NCBI GenBank assembly: GCA_947383005.1
Contig: CANDBT010000003.1
Location: 62,001-126,000 of the forward strand
Source of the DNA: an uncultured bacterium
GTDB taxonomy: Bacteria; Bacillota; Clostridia; Lachnospirales; Lachnospiraceae
DNA length: 64,000 nt
Direction of reading: 5' to 3'
The notes beneath the pieces were generated by a model that saw only the letters and a list, made by a program, of their open reading frames with translations, was not told the origin of the DNA and made no database searches. This document shows positions 51,408 to 60,796 of the stretch, in pieces. Every line of letters begins with the position of its first letter. Positions within the stretch are counted from its first letter, which is position 1. The position numbers and the translations under genes were made by a program.

Positions 51408-51441
51408 TGGAAGTTTACTATAGAAAAGGAGAAATAAAAAG

Positions 51442-52479
51442 ATGGAAGAAGAAAAAAAGTTAAAGGTTATTTTAATTGGTATTGGGGAGGATTGTGTCAG
51501 TATTGTGGATCAGGCGATTCATGATCTGAAAGAAAAAAACAGGATAGAAGCAGTCATTTTTGACCGTGACACGCGATATGATGAACTTTCAGATAAGTCA
51601 TACCCACAATTCATGATAGAAGATCTTCCAGGATTGACCTTTGATAAACTGCTGATTTGTTCCAGATACTGTATTATGGAAGAGAGTGTGAAGCTTTTTT
51701 GCGAAGAGTTAGGTCTTTCTCGTTCTCAATGTGGCAGTTATATCACACACAAAATTGGTCCTCATAAGATCGCTTGGGATAAAGTAACGATAATGGAAGA
51801 TCTGGTAGAACAGCTTTGTTTTTCTGATTCGCTAAATGACTTAGAGCGTTTTTTCTATGGCGGGAAGCACAGGCAGCTTAGCAAATGGCTCCATTACTTT
51901 GAGATTTATGACCGTCATTTTGCAAAATACAGAAATAAGGCTCCGGTCGTAATGGAAATAGGCGTATTTCGAGGCGGTTCTTTGCAGATGTGGAAAGAAT
52001 ATTTTGGAAAGGATGCACAGATTATCGGCGTAGATATTGATGAAAGGACGAAAGCTTTTGAGGAAGATCAGATCCATATCGAGATCGGATCGCAGGCAGA
52101 CCGGGATTTTTTAAAGCAATTAAAGTCGAAATATCCTAAAATCGATATTTTGATTGATGATGGCGGACATACAATGGAGCAGCAGATCACAACTTTTGAA
52201 GAGATGTTTTGCCATATTTCAGCAGACGGAGTTTACTTGTGTGAGGATCTGCACACCAGTTACTGGAAAGAATACGGAGGAGGATATAAATGTCCGGATT
52301 CCTATATTGAGTATAGTAAAAATTTTATCGATTATCTCCATGCTTGGTTCAGCACTGATCCTGCATTGCAGGAGAACCGGTATTCCAGAAGTATGCAAAG
52401 CCTTCACTATTATGATAGCGTGTTAGTGATTGAAAAAAGAAAAACAGGGCCGGCGCTGGATCTAATGTTGGGGTTGTAA
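51442..52479 (+). CDS. SAM-dependent methyltransferase with N-terminal extra domain
   Basis: A 345-residue protein. The C-terminal class I methyltransferase domain (about 145-330) has motif I VVMEIGVFRGGSL (169-181), IIGVDID and DILIDDGGHTMEQQ followed by VYLCEDLHTSYW. This resembles sugar O-methyltransferases of the MycE/cephalosporin hydroxylase-like group, which need a metal held by the DDGGH residues. Residues 1-130 form a separate alpha/beta region (LKVILIGIGEDCVSIVDQAI) of unknown role. It likely methylates a hydroxyl of the glycan built by the surrounding enzymes. AAAAGGAGAAAT precedes the ATG. Confidence 0.8.
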   Translation: MEEEKKLKVILIGIGEDCVSIVDQAIHDLKEKNRIEAVIFDRDTRYDELSDKSYPQFMIEDLPGLTFDKLLICSRYCIMEESVKLFCEELGLSRSQCGSYITHKIGPHKIAWDKVTIMEDLVEQLCFSDSLNDLERFFYGGKHRQLSKWLHYFEIYDRHFAKYRNKAPVVMEIGVFRGGSLQMWKEYFGKDAQIIGVDIDERTKAFEEDQIHIEIGSQADRDFLKQLKSKYPKIDILIDDGGHTMEQQITTFEEMFCHISADGVYLCEDLHTSYWKEYGGGYKCPDSYIEYSKNFIDYLHAWFSTDPALQENRYSRSMQSLHYYDSVLVIEKRKTGPALDLMLGL

Positions 52480-52519
52480 TGCGGACGGCAGCCTGATGTA
52501 CGGCAAGAAAGGGAAGAAG

Positions 52520-53605
52520 ATGAAGACAGCGAAGAAAGTCAGTGTAATTGTTCCGTGTTATAATGCAGCAAAGTATCTGGATCAATGTATAGGACAGCTT
52601 CTGAGCCAGACTATTGGTATGGACAATATGGAAATCATTCTGGTGGACGATGCGTCGACGGATAATGGAGAGACAAAAAAGCTGATCCAGAGATATGAGC
52701 ATGGTTTTCCGGAAACGATCCTGGCTGTTTTTTTAGATGAAAACAGGCGGCAGGGAGGGGCACGGAATGTAGGTGTAGCTTATGCAGAAGGAGAGTATCT
52801 GACCTTTTGTGACGCGGACGACTGGCTGTTGGAGGAGACGTTGGAACATGCATATGATGCCGCAAAAGAGTACGATGCGGATGTCGTCGCGTTTTCCAGA
52901 AAAAATGTTTATGAGCATGGAATTCGTGTACGATTGGAGAAGGGCGCAAGAGATGAACTATTTGTGTTGGAGAAGGAAGAAGACCGAAAAAAATTCCTTC
53001 TAAATGTAAAGGAAGAAGGATATAGTTCCCAGAATAAATTGTTTAAACTGTCCCTGATACGAGAAAATCATATCGCATTTGCAGAGCATTTGATCATGGA
53101 AGAGCCCTCTTTTGTATTGCCAGTGCGAATGTATGTGAAAAGATATTATTATTTGGATGAGCGGCTATATATTTGTTTTTCTTCGCCAGGGAGTACGGTG
53201 CGTGATAATGCCGCTTGGGAAAAAAGGAAGTGGGATAATCTGCAGGTATGGACAGCGTTGCTGGAAGAACTGGCATGCAGGGGGGTCTTACAAGTATACT
53301 GGCAGGAAGTGGAATATCTGTTTTTTACCTTAGGATTAGGATGGACTCTTGGTATGTTGTTTCAAAGAGGCTGTATTTTGACGAAGGATGAATGGAAGGC
53401 ATTGGTAGGAATTGCCAACAGGCTAATTCCCGCAGTCAGAGAAAATCCATATGTAATTCATGAAAGCCATCCTTTTAACCAGGCATGGAATGATGTGTTG
53501 CTGGCAGTTCTGGATATGGAATTTACAGATGCAGATGTACAGGCGGCTAATGATGCGATGACAGAAAGTGCACGGGCGTTTTCCGCATGTCCGGTATTTA
53601 TGTGA
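52520..53605 (+). CDS. GT2 family glycosyltransferase
   Basis: A 361-residue protein. The GT-A domain (about 5-220) contains VSVIVPCYNAAKYLDQCIGQ, the LVDDASTDNG loop and the metal-binding DADDW at 98-102; the remainder is helical and less conserved. Expected to use a nucleotide sugar to extend a surface glycan. ATG at 52520 preceded by AAAGGGAAGAAG; an in-frame start at 52496 is possible but adds an unconserved basic stretch. The gene ends 43 bases before the next start, with no terminator between. Confidence 0.85.
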   Translation: MKTAKKVSVIVPCYNAAKYLDQCIGQLLSQTIGMDNMEIILVDDASTDNGETKKLIQRYEHGFPETILAVFLDENRRQGGARNVGVAYAEGEYLTFCDADDWLLEETLEHAYDAAKEYDADVVAFSRKNVYEHGIRVRLEKGARDELFVLEKEEDRKKFLLNVKEEGYSSQNKLFKLSLIRENHIAFAEHLIMEEPSFVLPVRMYVKRYYYLDERLYICFSSPGSTVRDNAAWEKRKWDNLQVWTALLEELACRGVLQVYWQEVEYLFFTLGLGWTLGMLFQRGCILTKDEWKALVGIANRLIPAVRENPYVIHESHPFNQAWNDVLLAVLDMEFTDADVQAANDAMTESARAFSACPVFM

Positions 53606-53648
53606 TGAAGATGGAAATAGAGATATCAGCAAAACGCCAGGAGGTAGG

Positions 53649-54746
53649 ATGTTGGATGAAAAAAAGATAACGTTTATCACATGTGTCAATGACGAAGAAG
53701 AATATGCAGAATGCCGATATTATTTAAATCGGCTTTCTGTCCCTGAAGGTTACATGATGGATCTTATCAGTATACGGGAAGCGCCATCTATGGCGGCTGG
53801 TTATAATGCCGGGATGAAAAGTTCAGATGCGAGATATAAAATATACCTGCATCAGGATGTGTTTATCAGAAATCCTGCGTTTATTACAGATTTGCTTGCC
53901 GTGTTTGCATGTGATGAACAGATCGGGATAATTGGGGTGATTGGGAAAAGGAATCAAGGATTTTATCCTATTGAAAAGGTAATGATGTGGGATACCGGCA
54001 AGGTGGTCGATAATGAAAGAATTTGGCACTTTGACTATCCATGGAAAAAAATGACTTTTGCGGAAGCGTTAGCGGCAGACGGTCTGATGCTGGCAACACG
54101 ATACGATATTCCATGGAGGGAGGATCTTTTTACTGGCTGGGATTTTTATGATATCTCACAGTGTATGGAGTTTCGGAAAGCAGGTTTTAAAGTGGCAATA
54201 CCATGGCAGGAGACAGAATGGTGCTATCATAATACGTCCTATGTGAAGCTTACACAGTATTACGCTTACTATAAACGTTTTCTCCAGGAATATGCGGGCA
54301 TATTAGGGGATGATATTCCCGCAAAGACAGATCGGTATACGTATGAAAAAGAAGAGAATTATGCGCAAGCGATAGAGGAATTGCGGCAGGGGGTCGCAGG
54401 GCTTTTTGGCATGGGGGATCGGAAAAATCTCCGGAGCCTGCTTTTGGATTCCGACTTGAAAAAGTCGATATATTTAAGGGAGTATGCTTCTATAGTGCAG
54501 ATTGACTGGCAAGAGGAACAGACTCATTCGAAAAAATGCTTTTGGGAGCAGGGAATGTCTGCAGATCAACTGGTAGAAAAGCTGCGGAAGTTGAAATATA
54601 TGTTAAAGCGGATTGAATATACCGATGATCATTCACAGAAGGAACAGCTAAAACAAGAATATTCCCGTTATGCCGTGGCTGATGTATGCAGCCGTTATGT
54701 GCTCGATAAGGATAGGGTTTTAAGAGAAATAACGGATATTTTGTAA
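53649..54746 (+). CDS. Glycosyltransferase of the StrF-like (Glyco_tranf_2_5) type
   Basis: A 365-residue protein. The N-terminal domain (1-205) starts KITFITCVNDEEEYAECRYY, with the segment KIYLHQDVFIRNPAFITDLL, then DGLMLATRYDIPWRED and GWDFYDISQCMEF. This is the pattern of GT-A enzymes related to streptomycin-cluster StrF. The C-terminal part is helical. The same N-terminal domain recurs in the larger protein at 57262. Start at ATG 53649 with AGGAGGTAGG upstream. Acceptor and donor unknown. Confidence 0.75.
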   Translation: MLDEKKITFITCVNDEEEYAECRYYLNRLSVPEGYMMDLISIREAPSMAAGYNAGMKSSDARYKIYLHQDVFIRNPAFITDLLAVFACDEQIGIIGVIGKRNQGFYPIEKVMMWDTGKVVDNERIWHFDYPWKKMTFAEALAADGLMLATRYDIPWREDLFTGWDFYDISQCMEFRKAGFKVAIPWQETEWCYHNTSYVKLTQYYAYYKRFLQEYAGILGDDIPAKTDRYTYEKEENYAQAIEELRQGVAGLFGMGDRKNLRSLLLDSDLKKSIYLREYASIVQIDWQEEQTHSKKCFWEQGMSADQLVEKLRKLKYMLKRIEYTDDHSQKEQLKQEYSRYAVADVCSRYVLDKDRVLREITDIL

Positions 54747-54856
54747 AAAGTGCAATATTTTTCCCAAAGTAGGGGGATGGATTTTTTTGTTGTAAAGCTG
54801 ATCGAATATGGGTATTTTCGCGAGCGGAAAAGATACACATGGACAAGGAGGATGGA

Positions 54857-56113
54857 ATGTTAAAGGGTACTTATGATCAGATTGGGAAAATGCTGGATAT
54901 GGTAAATGATGCAATAGGATATGTCCAGGATTTCAGTGAGGATGAGTATGAACAATTAGCGGCCAGTTTGATAGCAGATTTGAAATGTACGATAGAAGCA
55001 GTGAATCAGGAACTCCTGGATAGTCCAAAGGTATGTTTTTGTGTTCTGGATCAGTTTACTGGAGAAATGAGTACTTGTGATGATAGAAATCAGGTGATTG
55101 ATGAATGCACGAATTGGGAAGCAAAAATGAGGGATCTCTTAGAAAGAAGGTATCATGCAGAAAATGTCTGGGACGAAAAATTTATCAAATTAATGGATTA
55201 TGTTTGTTATGTGGATTATGATGTAATTGTTGAGAAAACAAAGACTGCATTATTGAAACATGAGCTGAAAGATATAGCGCATTTATGTTTGTATTATCAG
55301 TGTTATTATGAGTTTTGGGGGACATTAGACGTCCCGAATGACCGATATGACGTGATCGAGAATCGCGTGAAAATGTTAAAAGAGCATCGAGAAGATTTTA
55401 TATGGCTCTATGGACAATTGGGAGATTGGCGTTCCCGATTGGTTCTTGTCAGTATGTTGTACAGTTGGATTACCTTTGATATGGCTTATATTACAGGGAT
55501 GAAAGAGGCAAATTATACAGATTATTTCGATTTGGATATTGTGAAATGTAGCGATGAAGAAGTGATGGTTGATCTTGGCGCATGGACTGGGGATTCGGCT
55601 TTAAACTATATTCAAACATATGGTAAATATAAGAAGATTTATTGCTATGAAATTGATAAGACTAACATGGAAAAGATGAAAAAAAATCTGAGTCCATATC
55701 CCAATATTGAATACAGAAATAAAGGAGTGGGAGAGAAAAGTGGGGAAAGTTATATAGCAATTATGGCGGGAGATTCATCGGGGAATAAGATCGTAGAGCG
55801 GAATACCGGGGAAAGGATCGAAATGGTGGCGCTTGATGATGATATTGATGAAAAGATTACCCTGCTTAAAATGGATATTGAAGGTGCAGAGCAGGCTGCA
55901 TTGTCCGGTTCTATCCGGCACATCCAGGAAGAAAAACCAAAGTTGCTGATTAGCGTGTATCATAATAATGAGGATATATGGAAGATCCCGCGCATGATTA
56001 TCGATATGGTTCCGGAATATCAGTTGTATCTTAGGAGTAATGGAGGGCAATGGGGGCCTTCAGAGATTATTTTATTTGCGATCAATAAAAAAGATATGGG
56101 AGATTTATCATGA
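54857..56113 (+). CDS. FkbM family methyltransferase with long N-terminal region
   Basis: A 418-residue protein. A helical N-terminal region (1-225) of unknown fold is followed by a class I methyltransferase domain: DLGAWTGDS (239-247), IYCYEIDKTNMEKM, then LLKMDIEGAEQAALSGS, the FkbM hallmark. FkbM enzymes O-methylate sugars or polyketides, and similar ones act in the flagellar glycan locus of Clostridioides difficile. ATG 54857 has AAGGAGG at 54845-54851. It ends convergently with the GT8 gene. Confidence 0.85.
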   Translation: MLKGTYDQIGKMLDMVNDAIGYVQDFSEDEYEQLAASLIADLKCTIEAVNQELLDSPKVCFCVLDQFTGEMSTCDDRNQVIDECTNWEAKMRDLLERRYHAENVWDEKFIKLMDYVCYVDYDVIVEKTKTALLKHELKDIAHLCLYYQCYYEFWGTLDVPNDRYDVIENRVKMLKEHREDFIWLYGQLGDWRSRLVLVSMLYSWITFDMAYITGMKEANYTDYFDLDIVKCSDEEVMVDLGAWTGDSALNYIQTYGKYKKIYCYEIDKTNMEKMKKNLSPYPNIEYRNKGVGEKSGESYIAIMAGDSSGNKIVERNTGERIEMVALDDDIDEKITLLKMDIEGAEQAALSGSIRHIQEEKPKLLISVYHNNEDIWKIPRMIIDMVPEYQLYLRSNGGQWGPSEIILFAINKKDMGDLS

Positions 56114-56136
56114 ACTATCTGAGTTTGTTGCGGGGC

Positions 56137-57138
56137 TTAATAGCCCAGCAACGACAGGATTTTATCTGTAAGGAATAAATATTCCAGCCACAAAAAGTAA
56201 TATTCTACTTGTTGTGGTTTTAGTTCGCTAAGCGACCGCAGGTCATTGCTGCTCCGTTGGAAACGTTTCGGGAAGATGGGATACTCAGCTTTCCAGGGTT
56301 TGAAGGGGACTCCTGCAAAATGGAGAATAGAGGGTTGATAATCGGGCTTTTTTTCTATATACTGATAGTATCCAATGCAGAAGTTATAGGGGTTATACCA
56401 CACATATTGGAACTGTGGATATCCGAAATATTTCAAGCGGCCAATGAATGCTGCGGAAAGAAGGCCCTGGTCGCCGAAATAGATGGGGGTTTCTTTTAAT
56501 GGTTTTTTGAGCATTTGGCGAAGCTGTTTTGTCAGATTGTTGTAATAGGAGATATCAATGGCGGATTCCCGCATTTTTTTTAAGTTGATTACATAGGAAC
56601 CGGAATTAAAGATACCTTCTAGGATAGCGGGAAGATACCCTTTTTCGGGCATGAGATCGTCAGGGTTGTACAATACAAAACGGTTTCCGTCTGGTTTGTA
56701 TTTCTGTGGGGTGACGATCAGATAATTATTATCGAAGTTACAATTGTAGTAGGGTGCGATATCTCCAACTACTAATGTATCTCCGGCATCCAGATACAGG
56801 ATACGCTCCATGGTTTCAGGCAGCAGTTGATGGGCACAGAGGGGATAGTAAGTTTCCCGGTACCATCGCCCTGCTTCAACTAGGAAATCATAGCTTTCTG
56901 GATTGGGTACGATGATTTCATGGAAGGTGATGTTTCCCAGGCCATTGCAGAGATCCGTAAGCATCTTGATAGACCTTGGAGTAACCTGGCTGTGGAGAAG
57001 GTAGAGATCAATATGGGCATGGGCTAAGTTCTTTGCTATGGTCGTGAAAGATATGGCCATCTGAGGAGTCAGGGCGTCATTGGAAGAAGTGAGAATATTG
57101 TATTGACATGGTTGGTTCCCGCTCTGTTCTGAGTTCAT
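56137..57138 (-). CDS. GT8 family glycosyltransferase
   Basis: A 333-residue protein with GT8 features: YNILTSSNDALTPQMAISFT at the N-terminus, ILYLDAGDTLVVGDI with the metal-binding DxxD-type block (117-120), then FNSGSYVINLKKMRE and FGDQGLLSAAF, ending with a HFAGVPFKPW motif (His for metal). GT8 enzymes are retaining galactosyl or glucosyl transferases. It is the only gene on the - strand in this island. The start at 57138 is preceded by GGAGGATAGAT on the coding strand. Confidence 0.88.
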   Translation of the reverse strand: MNSEQSGNQPCQYNILTSSNDALTPQMAISFTTIAKNLAHAHIDLYLLHSQVTPRSIKMLTDLCNGLGNITFHEIIVPNPESYDFLVEAGRWYRETYYPLCAHQLLPETMERILYLDAGDTLVVGDIAPYYNCNFDNNYLIVTPQKYKPDGNRFVLYNPDDLMPEKGYLPAILEGIFNSGSYVINLKKMRESAIDISYYNNLTKQLRQMLKKPLKETPIYFGDQGLLSAAFIGRLKYFGYPQFQYVWYNPYNFCIGYYQYIEKKPDYQPSILHFAGVPFKPWKAEYPIFPKRFQRSSNDLRSLSELKPQQVEYYFLWLEYLFLTDKILSLLGY

Positions 57139-57163
57139 AAATCTATCCTCCGTTTTTATTTCC

Positions 57164-57192
57164 ATTATAGTATGGTTTTGATTGTTCTTCAA
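57164..57192 (-). promoter_or_regulatory. Sigma-A-type promoter of GT8 gene
   Basis: On the - strand TTGAAG (57192-57187), 17 bases, TATAAT (57169-57164). A good housekeeping promoter 26 bases before the GT8 ATG. Confidence 0.55.
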
Positions 57193-57197
57193 TGGAT

Positions 57198-57225
57198 TTG
57201 TTTGTGTATATTGATTTATTATAAT
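57198..57225 (+). promoter_or_regulatory. Sigma-A-type promoter of the second island operon
   Basis: TTGTTT (57198-57203), 16 bases, TATAAT (57220-57225), divergent from the GT8 promoter and 36 bases before the ATG at 57262. The -35 match is modest. Confidence 0.45.
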
Positions 57226-57261
57226 AAAATAAGAAAACAAAGGTATGACGGTAATTAAAAA

Positions 57262-59235
57262 ATGGATACAAAACAAATTGTGTTTATCATATGTAAAAAT
57301 GATACATCTTGGTATGAAGAGTGTGTCCGGTATATACAGGATCTTTATATCCCGGAGGGATATACGGTTGATATTTTATCGATAGAGGATGCAGAGTCTG
57401 TATCTTTAGCTTATAATGCGGCAATGGAGGCGGGCAATGCAGAATATAAAGTATATTTGTATCAAGATACATTTATCCTGCACAGGGGGTTTATCCAGGA
57501 TATTTTGAGTATCTTTGCCGCAGATAGTTCTATTGGGATGATTGGGATGGCAGGGTATCGAAAATTCCCAGTTGATGTGGAGGGTCATCAGCATTGGGAT
57601 ATAGGGAGAGTTTGCATTGATAATGGAAGCGATGTGTATGATCTCAATCTGCAAAATAACCAAGATAAAAAAGCAGGCTATTTTTTTGTGGAGGCTATTG
57701 ATGGTTTTCTTATGGTCACGCGAGAGGATATTAAGTGGGAGGAAGGAGGTGTGGATAGGCCATCCTATGATGTATGGCAATGCCAGAAAATGTTGGATCA
57801 TGGAAAGAGGATTGTTATTCCGTGGCAAGCAGAACCATGGTGTTATCATAGACATTGGGGGAGAGATGAAATAAAAGCTTTGCGACAACAATTGACCGGG
57901 ATAGCAGAGGCAGGAGCGTACGATGTAATTTGGCCGATTATTGATGAAGTGCGTGGATTAGAGGATAGGGAAAGCCATGTGATTGCAGCTTTAGCAGAAG
58001 ATTATGCATTGGAAAAAGCGAGCTGCCAGGGATTAACCAGCGAATGGTGGATGTCACATATTTGGGGCGAGATTTATAATTATTATGAGCAGATACGTTT
58101 TGTATTGATGCGGGCTGGGTGTCAAAGAGAAGATGAACGTATACAAGAATTACAGAAAATGGTGTGGAAGGGAAGGATACATAAGGATGCCATTTTAAGT
58201 TTAGCGGGTACGATAACGCCGGTTTTAGATAGGATTTATCCGATTTTATTGAGGGAGTGTAGGGAAGAGCCGTTGGTCAGTGTGATTTTGCCCGTTTATA
58301 ATGGTGCTGTGCATGTGGGAGAGACGATAGAAAGCATCCTTGGGCAGACATACAGAAATATGGAGATTATTATAGTGGATGATGCGTCAACAGATCATAG
58401 TTTGGAGGTGATCCGGTCGTATCATGATTCCCGGATAAAGGTTATAACTTGTGAAAAAAACCGTAATATTGTCTACAGTGGAAATTTAGGATTTAAGGCT
58501 GCAAAGGGTAAGTATGTCGCATTAATAGGGCACGATGACCTTTGGAAACAGGATAAATTGGAAAAGCAGGTTGCTTTTTTGGAGGAACATTTATCCTATA
58601 GTGTTTGTTTTACCCGTATGGATGTGATCGATGAAAATTTAAGGATTTGTAAGGATTCGTTTTGTTATCGGTTATTTTCCGAAACAAATCGAACATCAAA
58701 TGCCTGGATACGGAAATTATTTATAGGCGGGAATTGTTTATGTGCGCCTAGCGCATGTATTCGAAAGGAAATGCTTGACAAGGTGGGATACTATAGATAT
58801 GCGTTGTTGCAGTTACAAGATTATGATCTTTGGTTACGGCTATTTTTAGAGGGGGAAGTGTATATCTATCCTGAAAAGCTGACCTTTTACCGGCAGTTTA
58901 ACAATAAAAAAAATCTGAGTGCAATAAATGATGAGACAGCAATCCGAAGCATACATGAAAAACAATTTATCTGTAGCCATTATATAAAAGATATGGCGAA
59001 GGAACAATTTATCGATGTTTTTTCCGGTGATATGTTGGATGTCAATGCATATGGCGAAAAAGAGATCTTATGTGAAAAGGCGCTCCTTCTTTGGCGGAAA
59101 GGTTTTTACTCCGGGCATTATGACCTTGCAGAACTTCTGGAGGATGAAGAGTGTAGGGAGATTTTGGAAATTAATTATCATATTGATCTTGCGCAATTTT
59201 ACAGATTAAATGCACAGCCAGTACATTTTGAGTGA
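57262..59235 (+). CDS. Two-domain glycosyltransferase (StrF-like plus GT2)
   Basis: A 657-residue fusion. Residues 1-205 match the domain of the protein at 53649 (QIVFIICKNDTSWYEECVRY, VYLYQDTFILHRGFIQDIL). A helical spacer (about 206-335) follows, then a GT2 domain (338 to about 600) with VSVILPVYNGAVHVGETIES, IVDDASTDHS and an HDD in place of DxD. The rest is helical. It may add two sugars in succession. No convincing ribosome site precedes the ATG, so initiation may be weak. It heads the run of sugar-nucleotide genes that follow on the same strand. Confidence 0.82.
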   Translation: MDTKQIVFIICKNDTSWYEECVRYIQDLYIPEGYTVDILSIEDAESVSLAYNAAMEAGNAEYKVYLYQDTFILHRGFIQDILSIFAADSSIGMIGMAGYRKFPVDVEGHQHWDIGRVCIDNGSDVYDLNLQNNQDKKAGYFFVEAIDGFLMVTREDIKWEEGGVDRPSYDVWQCQKMLDHGKRIVIPWQAEPWCYHRHWGRDEIKALRQQLTGIAEAGAYDVIWPIIDEVRGLEDRESHVIAALAEDYALEKASCQGLTSEWWMSHIWGEIYNYYEQIRFVLMRAGCQREDERIQELQKMVWKGRIHKDAILSLAGTITPVLDRIYPILLRECREEPLVSVILPVYNGAVHVGETIESILGQTYRNMEIIIVDDASTDHSLEVIRSYHDSRIKVITCEKNRNIVYSGNLGFKAAKGKYVALIGHDDLWKQDKLEKQVAFLEEHLSYSVCFTRMDVIDENLRICKDSFCYRLFSETNRTSNAWIRKLFIGGNCLCAPSACIRKEMLDKVGYYRYALLQLQDYDLWLRLFLEGEVYIYPEKLTFYRQFNNKKNLSAINDETAIRSIHEKQFICSHYIKDMAKEQFIDVFSGDMLDVNAYGEKEILCEKALLLWRKGFYSGHYDLAELLEDEECREILEINYHIDLAQFYRLNAQPVHFE

Positions 59236-59264
59236 CAGGATAATAGCGGAGGGAGGATGATAGG

Positions 59265-59672
59265 ATGCAGATCATAAAATATGCTTTCCAACAGCATGGA
59301 GATGACAGAGGAATGTTGGTTGCATTGGAAGAATATAAAGATATCCCTTTTGAGATCAAACGAGTGTATTATATGTATGATACGAAGGAAGGAGTGCATC
59401 GTGGGTTTCACGCCCATAAGAGTTTAGAACAGATTTTGGTTTGTATTCATGGCTCCTGCAAGATAAGATTGGATAATGGAAGAGAGAAAAAAATTATATC
59501 TTTGGAAAAACCTTACGAGGGATTATATGTGCCAAACAATATGTGGAGAGAGATGTATGATTTTTCACCAGATGCAGTACTTATGGTATTGGCATCAGAA
59601 ATATATCGAGAAGAAGATTATATACGTGACTATGACGGGTTTTTGAAATCAGTGGAAGAGGGTGGTATCTGA
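59265..59672 (+). CDS. fdtA: dTDP-4-keto-6-deoxyglucose 3,4-ketoisomerase (FdtA/QdtA-like)
   Basis: A 135-residue cupin. [20 protein letters not shown] contains the conserved histidines, and [19 protein letters not shown] and [20 protein letters not shown] complete the WxcM/FdtA pattern. These enzymes move the keto group from C4 to C3 of dTDP-4-keto-6-deoxyglucose, giving the FdtA (Fuc3N) or QdtA (Qui3N) branch; which one cannot be told. The next gene is the matching aminotransferase and overlaps it by one base. rmlA and rmlB, needed for the substrate, are not in the window. Confidence 0.88.
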   Translation: MQIIKYAFQQHGDDRGMLVALEEYKDIPFEIKRVYYMYDTKEGVHRGFHAHKSLEQILVCIHGSCKIRLDNGREKKIISLEKPYEGLYVPNNMWREMYDFSPDAVLMVLASEIYREEDYIRDYDGFLKSVEEGGI

Positions 59673-60769
59673 TGTTGGTGCCTTATCTGGAATTGCAACC
59701 GATACATCAAAAGATACAGAAGGAACTGGATGGGGCATATCACATGGTGATGAATCGTCAATGGTTCATCGGTGGAAGAGCAGATGAACAATTTGAAAAA
59801 AGATTTGCCGCATATTGCGGTGCATCCAGTTGTGTTGGAACAGGGAATGGCCTAGATGCGATCCGTCTGATCTTATTGGCATATGGGATTGGCCCAGGCG
59901 ATGAAGTGATTGTTCCAGCTAACACGTTTATCGCCACCGTGTTGGCTGTTTCTTATGTAGGGGCAACTCCGGTTTTTGTTGATGGTTCCTTGGATACTTT
60001 TACAATTGATCCAGAGAGAATAGAGGAAAAGATAACAGAAAGAACAAAGGCGATCATAGCGGTGCATTTGTATGGACGCTGCGCAGCTATGGAGCTTATA
60101 TGTAAACTAGCGAAAAGATATTCTCTGAAAGTAATTGAGGATGCAGCACAAGCACACGGGGCGCAATTAAATGGAAAAAGAACGGGCGTTCTTGGAGATG
60201 CTGCCGCATTTAGTTTTTATCCGGGAAAAAATTTGGGAGCATTGGGAGATGCCGGAGCTGTGGTTACCAATGATGAAGAACTCGCTCGAATGGTACGGGC
60301 ATATGGGAATTATGGTTCATATGAAAAATATGTTCATGTGTATCAGGGATGTAATTCAAGATTAGATGAACTGCAGGCGGCGTTTTTATCGGTTAAGTTA
60401 AATTATTTGGATGAGTGGAATGAGGAACGCAGGAGGATTGCACGGGAGTATACAAAAAAGATTCAAAATCCTAAGATCATATGTCCACAGATACCGGAAA
60501 ACGAGGAGGAACATGTATTTCATATTTATCCGGTGTTAGTGGAGGAAAGGACGGATTTTGTGGAAACCCTTAAAAGACAGGGAATTATGAGCAATGTCCA
60601 TTATCCGATCGCTATCATGGAACAAGGGGCATATGCGAATTGCAGAGAGCAGGTTGTAGATTATCCGGTTACGGAAAGAATCTGCAGGCAGGAGGTTAGT
60701 CTTCCTTTATACCCGGGAATGACGGAGGAACAAATTGAGTGGGTGATTGCGTGTGTTAATAACTTTTAA
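59672..60769 (+). CDS. fdtB: DegT-family sugar aminotransferase (FdtB/QdtB-like)
   Basis: A 365-residue PLP enzyme of the DegT/DnrJ/EryC1 family. It has [33 protein letters not shown], and EDAAQAHGA for PLP-ring binding. The catalytic Lys186 lies in [15 protein letters not shown]. It should aminate C3 of the keto sugar made by the preceding ketoisomerase to give a dTDP-3-amino-3,6-dideoxyhexose. The acetyltransferase FdtC/QdtC that normally follows is absent; an ATP-grasp enzyme is there instead. The ATG overlaps the TGA of the upstream gene. Confidence 0.92.
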   Translation: MLVPYLELQPIHQKIQKELDGAYHMVMNRQWFIGGRADEQFEKRFAAYCGASSCVGTGNGLDAIRLILLAYGIGPGDEVIVPANTFIATVLAVSYVGATPVFVDGSLDTFTIDPERIEEKITERTKAIIAVHLYGRCAAMELICKLAKRYSLKVIEDAAQAHGAQLNGKRTGVLGDAAAFSFYPGKNLGALGDAGAVVTNDEELARMVRAYGNYGSYEKYVHVYQGCNSRLDELQAAFLSVKLNYLDEWNEERRRIAREYTKKIQNPKIICPQIPENEEEHVFHIYPVLVEERTDFVETLKRQGIMSNVHYPIAIMEQGAYANCREQVVDYPVTERICRQEVSLPLYPGMTEEQIEWVIACVNNF

Positions 60770-60796
60770 GGAAGCAAAAAAATCCAGGAGGGAAGT

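Noticed and set aside
51061-51441. Insertion sequence or transposon
   Set aside because: There is no transposase-like frame and the structure is a direct repeat with internal palindromes, not terminal inverted repeats around a gene.
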